This document shows, in pieces, positions 8,650 through 15,984 of a stretch of 64,000 nucleotides of DNA. Under the pieces are notes generated by a model that saw only the letters and a program-made list of their open reading frames with translations, searched no databases and was not told the origin of the DNA. Source of the DNA: CAZHJK01 sp964533275. Its GTDB lineage: Bacteria > Bacillota > Clostridia > Eubacteriales > Garciellaceae. A program made the position numbers and the translations under genes. Each line of letters starts with the position of its first letter. The stretch's first letter is position 1. Location: positions 22,412-86,411 of the forward strand of contig CAZHJK010000009.1 in assembly GCA_964533275.1 (NCBI GenBank), given 5' to 3'.

Positions 8650-9342
8650 CTATTCAATTATTCTATATCCCACTCCTCTAATAGTATCTATTAAACATGT
8701 AGTTTCTTCTTCTAGCTTTTTTCTTAAGTGCCTAATATGAACATCTACAGTTCTTGTACCTTCAAAATATTCATATCCCCAGATTTTATCTAATAAATAA
8801 TCTCTAGTTAACACCTTACCTCTATTGGTAGCTAAAAGGTATAATAATTCAAATTCCTTTAGGGTTAAATTAATCTTTTTATCATTTTTAAATACTTCGT
8901 AACCTCTCTTGTCAATTAATATATCTCCTACTTTTATAACTATATCATTTTCAGTATTATTATTTATAGTAGTACGTCTTAAATTTGCTCTTATCCTTGC
9001 GATTAATTCCTTTATACTAAAAGGTTTAGTGATATAATCATCAGCTCCTATTTCTAGTCCCAGTACCTTATCGATTTCTTCACTTTTAGCTGTAAGCATT
9101 ATTATTGGTAAATAATTTAACTCTTGATTTTGTCTTATTTCTTTACATATCTCAATACCGTCTTTTCCTGGTAACATTAAATCTAAAATAATTAAATCAG
9201 GCTTTTCCTTAGCTATTATTTCTAATGCGTTAGTTCCATCTAATAAATTTATAACTATATATTGCTCCTTATTTAGATTAAAGGTTAATAGTTCCTGTAT
9301 ATGTTCTTCATCTTCAATAATTAATATTTTTTCCTTTGACAT
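8650..9342 (-). CDS. phoP: Phosphate response regulator PhoP/PhoB
   Basis: 230 aa OmpR/PhoB-type regulator. The receiver domain has the acidic pair IIEDEEH, phospho-acceptor Asp in DLIILDLMLPG (about residue 54) and Lys in TKPFSIKEL. The C-terminal winged helix has LTLKEFELLYLLATNRGKVLTRDYLLDKIWG and RTVDVHIRHLRKKLE. The AGGAGAG site precedes ATG 9342. It is co-transcribed with phoR and diverges from the folT riboswitch transcript. Confidence 0.94.
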   Translation of the reverse strand: MSKEKILIIEDEEHIQELLTFNLNKEQYIVINLLDGTNALEIIAKEKPDLIILDLMLPGKDGIEICKEIRQNQELNYLPIIMLTAKSEEIDKVLGLEIGADDYITKPFSIKELIARIRANLRRTTINNNTENDIVIKVGDILIDKRGYEVFKNDKKINLTLKEFELLYLLATNRGKVLTRDYLLDKIWGYEYFEGTRTVDVHIRHLRKKLEEETTCLIDTIRGVGYRIIE

Positions 9343-9445
9343 AATATCTCTCCTATACTTAAAATATTATAATCTTAATTATTACATTTATTATAGCTCT
9401 TAAATGTTCTTATACTTTAGAAACTTTGTCAATATTTAAATTATA

Positions 9446-9474
9446 TTGATTAAAATTTTAAATGTCTTTATAAT
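9446..9474 (+). promoter_or_regulatory. Promoter of the THF riboswitch-folT transcript
   Basis: TTGATT (9446-9451), 17 bp spacer, TATAAT (9469-9474). This is an ideal sigma-A spacing, and the aptamer starts 34 bp later. Confidence 0.75.
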
Positions 9475-9507
9475 GGGTAATATAATTATATCCATAATTT
9501 CATAAAT

Positions 9508-9609
9508 GACAGAGTAGGTTTAGATGCGTTAAGTGCTAGTTGGACGGGAAGTTGCCACTAGACGAAAAACTTAATTAAGTTTGCGATATCTTTACCGCAT
9601 TCCGCTGTC
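9508..9609 (+). promoter_or_regulatory. THF (tetrahydrofolate) riboswitch
   Basis: The conserved core GAGTAGGTTTAGATGCGTTA, a GACGGGAAGTTGCC-like segment with flanking CTAGT/ACTAG pairing, a GCGATATC segment and ACCGCATTCCGC closing region match the folT-type THF riboswitch. The P1 stem is GACAG (9508-9512) with CTGTC (9605-9609). It lies 60 bp before folT, its classic location in Clostridia. Ligand binding should reduce folate import when THF is ample. Confidence 0.9.
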
Positions 9610-9634
9610 ACTAAAGGAACTCTCTTTAAGTGAC
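9607..9634 (+). promoter_or_regulatory. Hairpin competing with riboswitch P1
   Basis: GTCACTAAAG (9607-9616) pairs with CTTTAAGTGAC (9624-9634) with one bulged base. The first three bases are shared with the 3' arm of riboswitch P1, so the two structures exclude each other at their border. There is no strong U tract directly after it, so control may be translational or by a weak terminator. Confidence 0.5.
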
Positions 9635-9672
9635 GCATGTCGTTTTAACAATTTTAGAGAGGAGGTTTATGG

Positions 9673-10182
9673 ATGAATAAAACACGATCCTTGGTTTTTA
9701 TAGCTATATTAATTGCTATAGAGGTAATTTTAACTCGATTTTTCGCAATTGAAACCCCTATAGTACGAATCGGATTTGGCTTTATAGCAATATCATTATC
9801 CTCAATGTTATTTGGACCTTTAGTAGGAGGTATCACTGCTGCTCTTGCTGATGTATTAGGTATGATGATCTTTCCAAAGGGAGCATTTTTCCCTGGCTTT
9901 ACACTAAGTGCATTTTTAGGTGGCTTAACCTATGGTATTTTTCTATACAATAGACCAAAGTCCTGGTTAAATATCTTTTTAGCTGTATTTATCATAACAC
10001 TATTTATTAATTTAGGTTTAAATACCCTATGGATTGCAATGATGACAGGTAAAGCATATATTGTATTATTGGTACCTAGAATTATAAAAGAAATAATTGT
10101 ATTACCGATTCAAATCTTAGTAATTCATTTAACCTGGGAATATATAGGTAAAAACATACGAGAAAAACTATTCGTTTTGTAA
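9673..10182 (+). CDS. folT: ECF transporter folate substrate-binding subunit FolT
   Basis: 169 aa membrane protein with about six spans and the N-terminal pattern of ECF S-components (LVFIAILIAIEVILTRF, GFGFIAISLSSMLFGPLVGGITAALADVLG). FolT proteins capture folates outside and use a shared EcfAAT energising module, which is not in this window. GGAGG sits 7 nt before ATG 9673; a nearby out-of-frame ATG is ignored. The THF riboswitch upstream supports the folate assignment. Confidence 0.92.
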   Translation: MNKTRSLVFIAILIAIEVILTRFFAIETPIVRIGFGFIAISLSSMLFGPLVGGITAALADVLGMMIFPKGAFFPGFTLSAFLGGLTYGIFLYNRPKSWLNIFLAVFIITLFINLGLNTLWIAMMTGKAYIVLLVPRIIKEIIVLPIQILVIHLTWEYIGKNIREKLFVL

Positions 10183-10188
10183 TTTGAT

Positions 10189-10224
10189 AAAGGATTTAGC
10201 TGATTTGCTAAATCCTTTTATTTT
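10189..10224 (+). terminator. folT terminator
   Basis: Perfect 12-bp stem AAAGGATTTAGC (10189-10200) / GCTAAATCCTTT (10207-10218) with a 6-nt loop, followed by TATTTTAAT. It lies between folT and the convergent DUF438 gene. Confidence 0.9.
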
Positions 10225-10232
10225 AATATTCA

Positions 10233-11453
10233 TTAATCTTTCATTAATCTTTTTTCACCTTTTATTTGATGTATTGGTTGGATATTTTGAGTTACTTCTA
10301 AGGTTCCCATATATTCTCCATATTCATCTCGTACAGCAAAATACCGTATATATACGAAAAGTTCTCCCATTTGTATCCAAAATTCTTCACTATCTTTTTT
10401 CCCTGATTTAAAGTCGCTTACTATTTCTTCTACCACATGGACACTAGCCGGTGGATGACAATTAGAAACCTCTCTACCTATTACAGATTTTGTTCGTGCA
10501 AAGATTCTTTCCTTTGATTGGGAGAAATATTTTACAATATCATTCTTATCTACAAAGGTAATATCTACAGGAAGATTATTAAATATCGCACTTATCTCCT
10601 TTGGAGACAAAAATCCAGTTTCAAATTTTATATATCCACTATCCTGCTTTGCGCTTTCTTCGACTTCCTGATCATCAGGTGTAAATCTTTCTGGCTCCCA
10701 CTTTTCTGCAGGACCAGTAAGGCAATACCCTATTTCTTCACTCTCTTCCATAACAATAATCCACTCATCTTGAGTAAGATTATCAATAGTCATTGGGAAT
10801 AGAATGCTTTCCTCTTTAAATATCATTTCATTTATTTCATAGTTTAAATCTTGAATCTTATTTGAAATAACTTCTTTATCTAAATCTTCTTTCTTTAATA
10901 GAACCTTTACTTCCTTAATCCTATCCCTAATCTCATCATCAACACCCCACATTACTTTAGGTGGAGCTGTAACTCCATACTTTTCTAGATAGGGAAAGAT
11001 TAGATTTTCCTTACGACTATAGTGCTTATCTATGTCATAAAGCAAGTTTAAATCTTCTAATAATTTATTAGCTTCTTCTCTATTGGGATTTTCCTCGAAT
11101 TCCTTTAAATGAGGTTCTATGTTTTCTTGTATTAATTTTTCTAGTGCTCTATTCTCTAACATAAAGGTATGTATTGGATGTCCTGGAATTTCCTTAGCAT
11201 CCCTATGTATATCCTCTATAGATCCTTTAAATGCAGCAGCATGTACATTACATAAGCGTTGTACCTCTTGTACTGGCATTCCCTCCATAATTATCTCCTG
11301 CTCAATATCAGATATCTCTCTTGCAGATACTCCCCCAAATAACTTTTCAAATTTCGGCTTTACTTCTTCTAAACCCTTACCTTCATGCAGTTCCATTATC
11401 ATTTCTTTTAGTGCCTTTTTTCGATGCTCCCTGTTATTAATAAGCTCGCTCAT
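10233..11453 (-). CDS. DUF438 / hemerythrin / PAS protein
   Basis: 406 aa. The N-terminus (LHEGKGLEEVKPKFEKLFGGVSAREISDIEQEIIMEGMP) is the DUF438 domain. A hemerythrin-like helical bundle follows, with His/Glu ligand candidates HPIHTFMLENRALEKLI, IDKHYSRKENLIFPYLE and FKEESILFPMT. The C-terminus (about residues 280-395) is a PAS-type sensor (FNNLPVDITFVDKNDIVKYFSQSKERIF). Such proteins are thought to sense oxygen, NO or redox state in anaerobes; the specific partner is unknown. It is directly downstream of the DUF1858 gene and has a strong GGGAGG site. Confidence 0.88.
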   Translation of the reverse strand: MSELINNREHRKKALKEMIMELHEGKGLEEVKPKFEKLFGGVSAREISDIEQEIIMEGMPVQEVQRLCNVHAAAFKGSIEDIHRDAKEIPGHPIHTFMLENRALEKLIQENIEPHLKEFEENPNREEANKLLEDLNLLYDIDKHYSRKENLIFPYLEKYGVTAPPKVMWGVDDEIRDRIKEVKVLLKKEDLDKEVISNKIQDLNYEINEMIFKEESILFPMTIDNLTQDEWIIVMEESEEIGYCLTGPAEKWEPERFTPDDQEVEESAKQDSGYIKFETGFLSPKEISAIFNNLPVDITFVDKNDIVKYFSQSKERIFARTKSVIGREVSNCHPPASVHVVEEIVSDFKSGKKDSEEFWIQMGELFVYIRYFAVRDEYGEYMGTLEVTQNIQPIHQIKGEKRLMKD

Positions 11454-11466
11454 TATATTTCCTCCC

Positions 11467-11694
11467 TTATTCTATAATCTCATAACCCTTATTCTTAAAT
11501 ATCTTTTTGATATGTTCAATATCTATTTTTTTCATTCTGGCTCCCTTATATATAGTCATTATCCTACCTGCAGTGTTAATCATTCCAGGCTTACTAATAT
11601 CTTCAAAGCCTATTTCCTTCATTATCTCTAATATATCAGGATTGTCTTGGGAAATATCGAATATAGTTTTATTTAAATCTAGTATTTTTTTCAT
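11467..11694 (-). CDS. DUF1858 domain protein
   Basis: 75 aa. The segment LDLNKTIFDISQDNPDILEIMKEIGFEDISKPGMINTAGRIMTI is typical of DUF1858, a small alpha domain also fused to hybrid-cluster-protein-associated factors. The two cysteines of the redox-active version are absent here. It precedes the DUF438 gene by 13 bp, a pairing seen in many anaerobes, so the two probably act together. AAGGAGAG precedes ATG 11694. Confidence 0.85.
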   Translation of the reverse strand: MKKILDLNKTIFDISQDNPDILEIMKEIGFEDISKPGMINTAGRIMTIYKGARMKKIDIEHIKKIFKNKGYEIIE

Positions 11695-11832
11695 ATTCTC
11701 TCTCCTTAGAACGCAACAAAAAAATCTTTCATTCTTCTTTATTTTTACCCAAATCCTAATAATAAAATCATAAAATACTACATACTTAGAAGTTTTAAAA
11801 TATAATCGCGGCTTATTTTACCTTACTTAGAA

Positions 11833-13026
11833 TTAGCTAATACTCTTTAATGCATTATCCAGATCTTCAATAATATCCTTAGAGTTTTCCAATCCTATAG
11901 AAATTCTTATCATGCTCTCTGTGAGCCCAAACTCAATCAGTTCTTCATTAGGATAACCCCTATGGGTCATTGCCGCTGGCAGTTCTATAAGGGTTTCGCA
12001 ATCCCCTAAGCTTACTGCAAGCTGTGCTAATTTAACAGAATTTACAACTTTCTTTGCATCCTCTAAATCTCCATCCACCTCAAAGCTTATCATCGCACCA
12101 AAACCACTCATTTGTTCCTTTGCAATTTTATGACCTTTAAAATCCTCAAGTCCTGGATAAAAAACCTTTTTAATCCTTGGATGTCTTTTTAAAAATTCTG
12201 CTACCTTCATTGCATTTTCCTCATGCTGTTTCATCCTCACACTAAGGGTTTTAAGCCCTCTTATTAAAAGCCAAGCATTAAAGGGGCTCATAACCCCACC
12301 GAACTCACACATATAATCAAATTTCAGAGATTGGATATAATCTTCATCTTTAGATATGGCCACTCCACCTATAGCATCTCCATGACCGGATATATATTTT
12401 GTAGCACTATGTACCACTACATCTGCACCTAAGACTAAGGGGTTTTGAAAGTATGGGGTTGCAAAGGTATTATCCACTACAACCTTTACTCCCCTCTTTT
12501 TTGCAATCCTGCAAATGTTCTTAATATCTATTATCATAAGGTTTGGGTTTGCTGGTGTTTCGAAATAAATAACCTTTGTATTTTCATCAATTACCTCAAG
12601 AAGTCTATCAACATCACTTAAATCTACCATTTTACTATTTATCTTATATTGGGGAAGTACTTTATTTACTATATTATAGCTTGAGCCATATAGAGTTTTA
12701 TTTGCTATAAGATTATCTCCTGGTTTAAGTAGAGAAAGTAAAACCGAGCTTATGGCTGCCATACCCGAGGCAAACGCAACAGCACCTTTCCCATCTTCTA
12801 ATGCTGCCATTCTGTCTTCAAATAGTCTTAGGGTAGGATTATTACCTCTAGTGTATACATAATCATCACTTTCAAAGGACATAACCTTTTCAACATGCTC
12901 AATGTCGTCAAATACAAATGTAGAAGTTTGAAAAATAGGTGGATTCAATGCATTATTTGCATTTTTACCCTTATTCCCTGCATGGATGGTTCTAGTTTCA
13001 AAACTATATTTTCTATTTTTATTCAT
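11833..13026 (-). CDS. PLP-dependent sulfur amino acid lyase (methionine gamma-lyase/cystathionine family)
   Basis: 397 aa Cys/Met-metabolism PLP enzyme. YTRGNNPTLRLFEDRMAALEDG, ASGMAAISSVLLSLLKPGD, DNTFATPYFQNPL and the PLP lysine in SATKYISGHGD (K210) are clear. The GHGD segment and overall pattern favour methionine gamma-lyase. However, the active-site position that is Cys in classical MGL (YGCT) is YGSS here, so cystathionine gamma-lyase or O-acetylhomoserine-type activity is possible. It is monocistronic with a good GTGAGGTG site. No SAM or T-box leader was seen upstream. Confidence 0.85.
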   Translation of the reverse strand: MNKNRKYSFETRTIHAGNKGKNANNALNPPIFQTSTFVFDDIEHVEKVMSFESDDYVYTRGNNPTLRLFEDRMAALEDGKGAVAFASGMAAISSVLLSLLKPGDNLIANKTLYGSSYNIVNKVLPQYKINSKMVDLSDVDRLLEVIDENTKVIYFETPANPNLMIIDIKNICRIAKKRGVKVVVDNTFATPYFQNPLVLGADVVVHSATKYISGHGDAIGGVAISKDEDYIQSLKFDYMCEFGGVMSPFNAWLLIRGLKTLSVRMKQHEENAMKVAEFLKRHPRIKKVFYPGLEDFKGHKIAKEQMSGFGAMISFEVDGDLEDAKKVVNSVKLAQLAVSLGDCETLIELPAAMTHRGYPNEELIEFGLTESMIRISIGLENSKDIIEDLDNALKSIS

Positions 13027-13062
13027 TTTTACACCTCACTATTTTAAAATTGTTTTTATGAA

Positions 13063-13078
13063 CGGCGAATGAATTCGC
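13063..13078. repeat. GGCGAAT palindrome, REP-like
   Basis: GGCGAATGAATTCGCC is a perfect 16-bp palindrome followed by TCTAC. It resembles the GGGCAAAC...GTTTGCCCCTAC hairpin at 19623-19648 in design (GC-rich palindrome plus CTAC) in otherwise AT-rich DNA. Confidence 0.4.
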
Positions 13079-13173
13079 CTCTACTATATTATTACATTAA
13101 ACCATTGCCCTATCCAAATCAAATATAAAGAAACTATTACAAGTCGTGCTTTACTAATATATCTAATAACAGA

Positions 13174-13223
13174 AAGTCCTCTAAAACCAACAGAATGTCA
13201 TTTCTGTCAACTTTAGAGGACTT
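13174..13223 (-). terminator. Terminator after the metallochaperone gene
   Basis: Outer arms AAGTCCTCTAAA and TTTAGAGGACTT enclose an inner ACAGAATG/CATTTCTGT stem. The result is a long hairpin 20 bp after the HMA gene stop. It ends the Ric/ATPase/HMA operon. Confidence 0.8.
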
Positions 13224-13243
13224 GTTTCTAGGGGGTATTCAAT

Positions 13244-13471
13244 CTACTTCACCTTAGATTTTTGAACCTCGTAACCTACCTTAGTAATCGTACTTTCAAT
13301 ATCATCGATTGTAATCTTATCTTCGTCAAAGTTTAGTTTTACTTTACTTGAGTTAAATGATACTTTAACTGTATCCTGGTCAATACCGTCTAAACCCTTT
13401 ACTGCACCTTCAATTTTTTGCATACATGATGGACAAGTTAATGTTTCTAATTGTATTGTTGCTGTTTTCAT
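13244..13471 (-). CDS. HMA-domain metallochaperone (CopZ-like)
   Basis: About 75 aa ferredoxin-like HMA domain with the metal-binding motif LTCPSCMQKIEG (Cys13, Cys16) and the typical ending ITKVGYEV. The open frame extends to 13489, but its first codons contain the GGGAGGAG binding site, so ATG 13471 is the start. Residue pattern TCPSC rather than MxCxxC-Cu-type leaves the metal open. It is the last gene of an operon with a P1B ATPase and probably delivers the cation to it. Confidence 0.88.
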   Translation of the reverse strand: MKTATIQLETLTCPSCMQKIEGAVKGLDGIDQDTVKVSFNSSKVKLNFDEDKITIDDIESTITKVGYEVQKSKVK

Positions 13472-13530
13472 ATTAAAATCTCCTCCCATTTATTATTTTT
13501 GGATTAATACTTAAAAATCTCAATTTAAAT

Positions 13531-15381
13531 TTATCTTAGGTGATAACGTAATAATCTCATACCGTTAAGGATAACCACTAAGATACTTGCTTCGTGTACT
13601 AACATACCGATTGACATATTCATCCATTCACTAAAAAGTACGCTGGCAAGTAGCACTAAGACAACACCTATAGCAATGACTATGTTTTGAATCATATTTC
13701 TCTTTGTGGCTTTTGTTAATCCCACAGCATGGGGTAATCGACCAAAGTCTGAGTTCATTAATACAACATCCGATGTTTCAATGGCGACATCTGTACCAGT
13801 TCCCATAGCAATGCCAATATCTGCTAGTGCTAGTGAAGGACTGTCATTAACACCATCTCCAACAAAAGAGACAATCCGACCTTCTTCTTTTAACTTCTTA
13901 ACATATTCAGCCTTATCTTCAGGTAACATATTACCATGTGCTTCAGTTAGGTCTAGTTCACGGCTAACCACATCAACCGTTCCTTGGTTATCACCGGAAA
14001 GCATAATAAGATTCTTTACCCCTAGGGCTTTTAACCTTTGGAGGTCTTTTCTAACACCTGTACGAATTTGATCACGAACCCCCATCATAATCTTTAACTG
14101 ACCATCAACAGAGGTTAGTACTAATGAGTTCCCATCTTTTTCTAAACGCGCTACATCCGCTTTGGCTTTCTCATCCAGCAAAACATTTTCCTTTTCCATT
14201 AAGGCAACATTACCAATAGCTATTCTATGACCACCCACATGGGCTACAATTCCGCCTCCTTTCACAACTTCTGTATTTTCAACTGGCGAAAATGTTGTAT
14301 CCCCTATTTCCTGTAAAACAGCCTTTGCTAAAGGATGATCGGATTCACGCTCAACACTTGCAAGATAACCTAGCACTTCTGAGGCATTAGCTGCATAATA
14401 TTTAGTTTCTGAAACTGCTGGGTTTCCAATGGTTAGTGTGCCTGTTTTATCGAATATCATTGTATTCGATCTGCTAAAGTCATGAATAACCTCACTGCCC
14501 TTTAGTAGTACACCATTCCGTGCTCCATTACCAATGCCTGCAACATTAGATACTGGTACACCAATGACCAATGCTCCAGGACAACCTAGAACAAGAATTG
14601 TAATAGCCAGTTCAACATTTCTTGTAAATAACCATACCATAAAGGCTATAACTAGAACAGCTGGGGTATAGTATTTCGAGAATCGGTCGATGAAGCGCTC
14701 TGCTTCTGATTTTGAGTCCTGTGCTTCTTCGACTAGTTCTATAATCTTACCAAAGGTTGTATCCTCACCAACACGATCAGCGACAATTTGTATGGTTCCA
14801 TTTTCTAAGATTGTACCGGCAAAAACCTTAGAATCTTTTTCTTTTCCAACAGGAACAGGTTCTCCTGTAATACTTGCTTCATTAATATGTCCCTCACCAC
14901 TTAAAACTGTACCATCAACAGGAACTTTAGCACCTGTTTTAACAAGCAGGATATCTCCTTCATCTACTTCGTCTACTTCTACTTCTTCAAACTCACCGTT
15001 TTCAATTTGCTTCAGGGCACTCTCTGGTGCCATTTCGGTTAGTTCTTTAATGGCTGAACGTGTTTTATTTAATGTTCGTAGTTCTAAATAAGCACCGAAT
15101 AAAAATAGAAATGTAACAATTGCAGACTCTTCAAAGTTTTGGATTAAAAAGGCACCAATAACGGCGATTGTAACTAAAACATCAATGCTTACTACTTTTA
15201 CTCGCAAGGCTTGATATGCTTGAATAGCAATAGGGCTTACCCCTAAGAGAGAAGCGATAATCATTGCCCAACGGAATATAACCATATTGCCCATAGTCCA
15301 TCTGCTCATAAAACCAACGGCAATCAATATACCACTCATTAATGTAATCTGGTTTTTTCTGCTTAAAATATGATGTTGCAT
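13531..15381 (-). CDS. P1B-type cation-transporting ATPase with CPG motif
   Basis: 616 aa heavy-metal P-type ATPase without an N-terminal metal-binding domain. Visible are the actuator loop ITGEPVPV, the phosphorylation site FDKTGTLT (D311), the nucleotide-domain DHPLAKAVL, hinge FVGDGVNDSPSL, and the TM8 end NMSIGMLVHEAS. The transmembrane metal motif is GCPGALVIG (C267-P-G), unlike CPC (Cu/Zn/Cd), SPC or CPH, so the substrate is uncertain. It sits between a Ric-like di-iron protein gene and an HMA chaperone, all leftward and closely spaced. The base composition looks a little more GC-rich than neighbours, which may hint at transfer. Confidence 0.9.
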   Translation of the reverse strand: MQHHILSRKNQITLMSGILIAVGFMSRWTMGNMVIFRWAMIIASLLGVSPIAIQAYQALRVKVVSIDVLVTIAVIGAFLIQNFEESAIVTFLFLFGAYLELRTLNKTRSAIKELTEMAPESALKQIENGEFEEVEVDEVDEGDILLVKTGAKVPVDGTVLSGEGHINEASITGEPVPVGKEKDSKVFAGTILENGTIQIVADRVGEDTTFGKIIELVEEAQDSKSEAERFIDRFSKYYTPAVLVIAFMVWLFTRNVELAITILVLGCPGALVIGVPVSNVAGIGNGARNGVLLKGSEVIHDFSRSNTMIFDKTGTLTIGNPAVSETKYYAANASEVLGYLASVERESDHPLAKAVLQEIGDTTFSPVENTEVVKGGGIVAHVGGHRIAIGNVALMEKENVLLDEKAKADVARLEKDGNSLVLTSVDGQLKIMMGVRDQIRTGVRKDLQRLKALGVKNLIMLSGDNQGTVDVVSRELDLTEAHGNMLPEDKAEYVKKLKEEGRIVSFVGDGVNDSPSLALADIGIAMGTGTDVAIETSDVVLMNSDFGRLPHAVGLTKATKRNMIQNIVIAIGVVLVLLASVLFSEWMNMSIGMLVHEASILVVILNGMRLLRYHLR

Positions 15382-15422
15382 CTCTCCTTTAAACCTCCTA
15401 TCTTATGAAATCAATAATCCAT

Positions 15423-15719
15423 TTACTCGTGGTATGCTTTATCTAATTCTGCTAGCATATTATATACTGCTTCATAGCTTTCACATACATCATCGGGCAC
15501 AGTGTAATTATCAGTGATTTCATGTAATTGTTTAAATTCATTATCTAATACTGGTTTGTTTTCTGATCCTGCTTCTTTTATTTTTACATTGATTTCATCA
15601 AATAATTTACGCACATCATGAAATTCTGGATGATTATCACCATGAACACGATCTACTATGGGTACATATTGATCTAATCTTTCAAGGTTCTTTTCTTTTA
15701 CTTTATTAAATACAGTCAT
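15423..15719 (-). CDS. Ric/YtfE-like small di-iron protein
   Basis: 98 aa, mostly helical and acidic. The segment YVPIVDRVHGDNHPEFHDVRKLFDEI, with two His near 30-37, then FKQLHEI, matches part of the hemerythrin-like fold of RIC/ScdA iron-sulfur-cluster repair proteins. It is much shorter than full-length ScdA (about 220 aa) and like the small Ric form in Firmicutes. It is the first gene of the operon, with GGAGAGG before ATG 15719 and a predicted FNR-type site upstream. Role in nitrosative or iron stress is inferred from family and control site. Confidence 0.7.
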   Translation of the reverse strand: MTVFNKVKEKNLERLDQYVPIVDRVHGDNHPEFHDVRKLFDEINVKIKEAGSENKPVLDNEFKQLHEITDNYTVPDDVCESYEAVYNMLAELDKAYHE

Positions 15720-15764
15720 ACTATCCCTCTCCTTTTTACTATTTCTTAATTTGTAATTAATCTC

Positions 15765-15807
15765 ATTCTAACACGCCTTATTGGAAAAATAATTGACCTA
15801 CATCAAT
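15765..15807 (-). promoter_or_regulatory. FNR/CRP-type box at -41.5 with -10 element
   Basis: A perfect palindrome ATTGA-N6-TCAAT lies at 15792-15807. On the minus strand TAGAAT (15770-15765) fits a -10 hexamer. The start site predicted 7 nt past it (about 15758) puts the box centre at -41.5, the class II activator position for FNR/CRP proteins. It would control the Ric-ATPase-HMA operon. Confidence 0.6.
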
Positions 15808-15910
15808 TTTTATAAATTTTCCTTTTATTTTATTTATTCTATTATTAATCTACTTGGTCTTATTTATGTGTTCTGTTCTATACAGTTATTTTCTTTAATA
15901 AAAAATTAAA

Positions 15911-15957
15911 AAAACATGGTAACCATAGATTGCTATAGATTACCATGTTTTTTAATT
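15911..15957 (-). terminator. nrdJ terminator
   Basis: ACATGGTAA and TTACCATGT arms with a complementary inner ATAG/CTAT region. A long T run follows the stem on the minus strand, and T-rich sequence also follows on the plus strand. It lies about 30 bp past the nrdJ stop. Confidence 0.8.
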
Positions 15958-15984
15958 TATAATTATAAAGATAACATATACTAT

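Noticed and set aside
13027..13170. SAM or T-box leader for the PLP lyase gene
   Set aside because: No conserved leader motif or terminator/antiterminator pair could be recognised before the start codon.
14690..15091. Plus-strand open frames opposite the P-type ATPase and other large genes
   Set aside because: They mirror the codon pattern of the real gene, have low-complexity Ser/Leu-rich translations and lack binding sites.
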